Shown here: positions 51,501 through 54,020 of the stretch, one piece after another
How the letters are laid out: each line of letters opens with the position of its first letter
Numbering within the stretch: position 1 is the stretch's first letter
NCBI GenBank assembly: GCA_030066085.1
Contig: JASJCI010000020.1
Coordinates: forward strand, 1-54,020
DNA from: Gammaproteobacteria bacterium
GTDB lineage: Bacteria; Pseudomonadota; Gammaproteobacteria; GCA-001735895
Direction: 5' to 3'
Length of the DNA: 54,020 bases
The notes under the pieces: generated by a model
The model's input: the letters and a program-made list of their open reading frames with translations, nothing else
Databases searched by the model: none
What the model was told of the DNA's origin: nothing
Position numbers and translations under genes: made by a program

Positions 51501-51819
51501 CCCCGAAGGCAAGGCAGTCCGGCCTCGACTTGTAAAAGTTACTCATTCCAGTCGCAACGATCTGGCAGCAACCGCCTGTGCTGCTGAACTGCAAGAATCC
51601 GGCGCTGATCGAAGAGTACCTCGCGCAGGACCGGATCTCGGGCGGGGTGTTCGCTCGCCTCCGCAAGCACAAGCATGCGCTGCGACCGGATTAACCGGGG
51701 TCAGAGCGCAGTTTTCGCCAGTATCAGGGAAACTGCGATCCGACCCCTGAAACGCGGGCAGGTTTTTTTGCCGATGATCTATACTCGGGTGAACTTCACT
51801 GCACGTGCCCGGAGTCGAA
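51501..51819. other. intergenic region with a gene remnant and inverted repeat
   Basis: 319 bases. An open plus-strand frame 51536-51694 with no ATG ends in CKNPALIEEYLAQDRISGGV and a basic tail; it reads like the end of a real protein whose front is lost, but I cannot name it. An inverted repeat, GGGGTCAGAGCGCAGTTTTC (51697-51716) against 51728-51747, pairs at 16 of 20 bases and is another palindrome family, echoed near 53843. Confidence 0.4.
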
Positions 51820-52587
51820 ATGTACCTGCGCCCTGGCCTCAAAACATCCGCTTTAGCCCTGTTTCTGTTCGCGACATCGCCCCAGGTTGTCGCGGACATC
51901 GCCAGCCTGGGCGTGGGGGTCAGCTACTGGGAGCCGGAGCTCTCGGGTACGTTCAGCAGCAGCGGAGATGACGACATCGACCTCTCGGACGACCTCGCTA
52001 CGGACGACCCGTCGTCTTCATCGTCCATCACGCTGACGCTCGAGCATCCGATACCGGCTTTGCCGAACCTGAGGTACCAGGCCTACGATCTCGACGGCAC
52101 CGGCCGGGCTACGCTCGGCAGCGGCATCGTCTTCGATGGCGAGGTTTACTCTGCCGGCGACACCGTCGGCTCGAGCATCGACCTCTCTCACGATGAACTG
52201 GTGCTGTACTACGAAGTGCTGGACAACTGGGTCAATTTCGACCTCGGCGTCACTCTGAAAAGCTTCGACGGCGAGGCGGCGCTGGTTGGAGACGTCAATA
52301 CAAACGAAAGTCGAATCGAAATCGACGAGACGATCCCGATGCTTTTCCTGGCGGCCCGTTTCGATCTGCCGCTGAGCGGGTTATACCTGAGCGCGGAGAT
52401 CAGTACTCTCAGCATCGACGACAGTTCGGCTGACGATATGAGCCTGATGTTGGGTTACCTGACCAGTTTCGGCCTCGGCATCGAAGGTGGAATCAAGACC
52501 TTCGAAGTGGAACTGGATGACGTCGACGATCTCGACACCGATATCGAGTACGACGGCGTTTACGTCAACGGCTACTTCCGCTTCTAA
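51820..52587 (+). CDS. outer-membrane beta-barrel protein (TIGR04219-like)
   Basis: 255 residues; signal peptide ending VVA-DI, then alternating polar/hydrophobic strands with acidic turns (SGTFSSSGDDDIDLSDDL, LDDVDDLDTDIEYDGVYVNG) and a final aromatic YFRF, the outer-membrane insertion signal. LGVGVSYWEPELSG at the start and IEGGIKTFEVELDDVDD near the end fit the TIGR04219 family. GGAG precedes ATG 51820. Function unknown; single gene. Confidence 0.75.
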   Translation: MYLRPGLKTSALALFLFATSPQVVADIASLGVGVSYWEPELSGTFSSSGDDDIDLSDDLATDDPSSSSSITLTLEHPIPALPNLRYQAYDLDGTGRATLGSGIVFDGEVYSAGDTVGSSIDLSHDELVLYYEVLDNWVNFDLGVTLKSFDGEAALVGDVNTNESRIEIDETIPMLFLAARFDLPLSGLYLSAEISTLSIDDSSADDMSLMLGYLTSFGLGIEGGIKTFEVELDDVDDLDTDIEYDGVYVNGYFRF

Positions 52588-52978
52588 GCGACAATTCGGG
52601 GGCACGATACTAAATTCTCCCACGCGCAAACAGGCATAACACCCCTGGAAAAACATCATTGCGAGGCACGAGATGCCGCAGCAATTCCCATCGGGCCGCG
52701 GGATCTTGCAGAGATTGCATCGCTTGCAATAACGCAGTTCGGGTTTGCATGGTATTTCCAGCGGCCGGCGTCGCCGCGCTCTTCCCCGTGATCACGTCGA
52801 AGTCCGCGACAGCGCGCACCTTCGGCAGCAGGTGCCGGCGCTGCGAGAAGGCGAGAAAAACCGATACTTGCAAAGCCCGCAAATTACCGTACCGCCGTAC
52901 AGGCCCTGGTCATCATCCGTCCCGAAAATTGCTGCGCCGAATTGATATACTCTCGTCGAAATTTTTGTCCGTAATGCA
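52588..52978. other. 391-base intergenic region
   Basis: Contains a CATTGCGAGGCACGAGATGC...GCAATTCCC repeat (52656-52688), related to the units at 18574, and a GCAGAGATTGCATCGCTTGC palindrome-like run (52706-52729). Near the right end, TTGATATACTCTCG (52942-52955) could hold a -10 for the TerB-like gene. No credible gene. Confidence 0.4.
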
Positions 52979-53824
52979 GTGAATAACAAAGACCAGGTCA
53001 GCGGCTTCGAGGATATCGAAAGCATCGTTTCGGCGCCCTTGAACTTCAAGGCAAAGCTGGCGATCGGCGAGGATGCCTACACCGCCCTGAAGGTCAAGAA
53101 CGCGGTGGTGCAGGCCTGGGATGTCGCCGGGGTCGCGACCACCGCCGCGGTAGTCGCCAAGTCGTCGGTGGTGGCGTCGACATTTTTCGCCCCGACCGGC
53201 TTCCTGGCGGCGCTGGGCATCGGCACCGCGGTGACGCCTGTCGGCTGGGTGATCGCCGCCGGCGTGGTGACCGGCGGCGCCTGGTACGGCATCACCCGGC
53301 ATCTGAAGTCCGCCACCAGGAGCCGCGTCACCGTGGTTCCCAACTTCATCAACACCCCGCTGGACGTGCTCGCACTCGGCCTGTTCGACCTGCTGGCGCC
53401 GCTGGCCATGAAGGTGGCCGAGGTCGACGGGCGCATCGAAACCTCCAGGCGGCAGCTGATTCGAGATTATTTCGTCAAGGAATGGGGGTACGACCCAAAG
53501 TTCGTCGTCGCGGGCACGAACTATATCGAATCGACCCTGGAGGAAGTTTCCATCGCTCAGCTGGCGCAGACCCTGGCGGATTTCGCCGCCGAAAATCGCG
53601 ACTGCAATTTCACGCTGATGGCGCGCGAAATACTCGGTTTTCTACGCAACACCGTCGAAGTCGACGGCGGACTCGCTCCGCGGGACGAACAGGCCCTCGG
53701 CGATATCGAAGCCATTTTCGCCGCGGCCAACCGCTCTCCCGTGCGCAAAAAAATGCGCGCCGGTCTGAGTTTCATCCGGCAGAAAACCGTCAGAGTCTTA
53801 ACGCGCCGCAGGCGCGAACCCTGA
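52979..53824 (+). CDS. TerB-like domain protein with a hydrophobic middle segment
   Basis: 281 residues from GTG 52979. Residues 1-50 are polar; 50-110 are Ala/Val/Gly-rich and hydrophobic (VAGVATTAAVVAKSSVVAST, FLAALGIGTAVTPVGWVIAAGVVTGGAWYG), probably two membrane-inserting helices; 130-260 form a TerB-type helical bundle with two acidic MKVAEVDGRIE and NTVEVDGGLAP turns that may bind metal. TerB-like domains sense stress or assemble at membranes. No other ter genes here. Confidence 0.65.
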   Translation: MNNKDQVSGFEDIESIVSAPLNFKAKLAIGEDAYTALKVKNAVVQAWDVAGVATTAAVVAKSSVVASTFFAPTGFLAALGIGTAVTPVGWVIAAGVVTGGAWYGITRHLKSATRSRVTVVPNFINTPLDVLALGLFDLLAPLAMKVAEVDGRIETSRRQLIRDYFVKEWGYDPKFVVAGTNYIESTLEEVSIAQLAQTLADFAAENRDCNFTLMAREILGFLRNTVEVDGGLAPRDEQALGDIEAIFAAANRSPVRKKMRAGLSFIRQKTVRVLTRRRREP

Positions 53825-53879
53825 GTGGACAATACCCGGATCTGACCCCGGTTCTGTTTTCAGTGTTCCTCGTCATTCC

Positions 53880-53889
53880 CGCGCAAGCG
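53880..53889 (+). repeat. left target-site copy of the terminal MITE
   Basis: CGCGCAAGCG after GTCATTCC, again the loop of the GTCATCCCC REP palindrome; the matching right copy lies outside the window. Confidence 0.7.
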
Positions 53890-54020
53890 CACTACTGTCC
53901 GGGATATTTTAAACGCCTGATCAAAAACACTTTTAAAAACGATGTTTTGGTACGCTAAAGCCGTACTCCGACTTAATTCTCTACCTCTTGAGTTGTCATC
54001 CCGCGGCTCGACCGCGGGAT
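53890..54020 (+). mobile_element. left-hand part of a MITE copy at the window end
   Basis: 131 bases that match 45031-45162 with a handful of changes (for example GGGATATTTTAAAC in place of GGGATAATTTAAAT). Same orientation and same target as the complete copy. The window ends at the apex of the internal hairpin. Confidence 0.85.

Noticed and set aside
52659-52982. Plus-strand frame of 107 codons before the TerB-like gene
   Set aside because: Runs through a GCAATT-type repeat, is Arg/Cys-rich and overlaps the next start; not credible.

Overview
The window is a high-GC, gene-dense stretch of chromosome from a Gram-negative bacterium, most likely a gammaproteobacterium. The signs are LpoB, MltA, a DUF2058 protein, UgpBAEC in the enterobacterial order, a HemN with its four cysteines at the classical positions, many lipoproteins and a TonB receptor. 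A TRAP-TAXI uptake system, an SLC13 carboxylate transporter, cyanophycin metabolism and ectoine-type enzymes suggest an aquatic or sediment heterotroph. I cannot place it to genus. No rRNA, tRNA, CRISPR array, phage or transposase gene was seen.

Layout. 1-5800: Nudix hydrolase, TonB receptor, DsrE-like protein, a secreted alpha/beta hydrolase preceded by a coupled 16-codon leader ORF, and an SDR oxidoreductase. 5800-12300: TPR-like protein, SLC13 transporter, hemN, histidine phosphatase, DUF427 and pyruvate kinase. 12500-16130: one long hybrid histidine kinase (PAS-PAS-HK-REC-HPt-REC-EAL). 16290-24400: an accessory-looking block with a GFA protein, an ectoine-synthase-like cupin, an ectoine-hydrolase-like M24 protein, both subunits of an N,N-dimethylformamidase-like amidohydrolase, an HPF-like protein, DUF2461 and a GPH symporter. 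24470-32850: mltA, DUF2058, a TRAP-TAXI transporter, and a four-gene envelope lipoprotein operon (LPP20, lpoB, COG3014, LPP20). 33334-39892: a cyanophycin operon (isoaspartyl dipeptidase, cyanophycinase, cyanophycin synthetase, and a synthetase paralogue without an ATP-grasp core). 40000-44778: a candidate small RNA or attenuator and ugpBAEC. 45000-54020: repeats, nadE, a DksA-type protein, an MscS-type channel, DUF2852 with a divergent TetR regulator, an outer-membrane barrel and a TerB-like protein.

The window is rich in small palindromic repeats. A 225-bp miniature inverted-repeat element (complete at 45031-45255) sits in the loop of a REP-like palindrome with a perfect 10-bp target duplication. 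The first and last bases of the window lie in two further copies of it, in the same orientation and the same target. Each breaks next to the internal hairpin, so the window ends look like repeat-induced assembly breaks.

The best candidates for undescribed biology are: the EctC-like/M24/DMFase-like block, where the metal site of EctC looks intact but several substrate-contact positions differ; the CphA paralogue with its ATP-grasp core removed; the REP-targeting miniature element; a 148-bp inverted-repeat element that supplies the ugpB stop codon; and a hairpin-rich transcript ending in an intrinsic terminator at 40070-40095.
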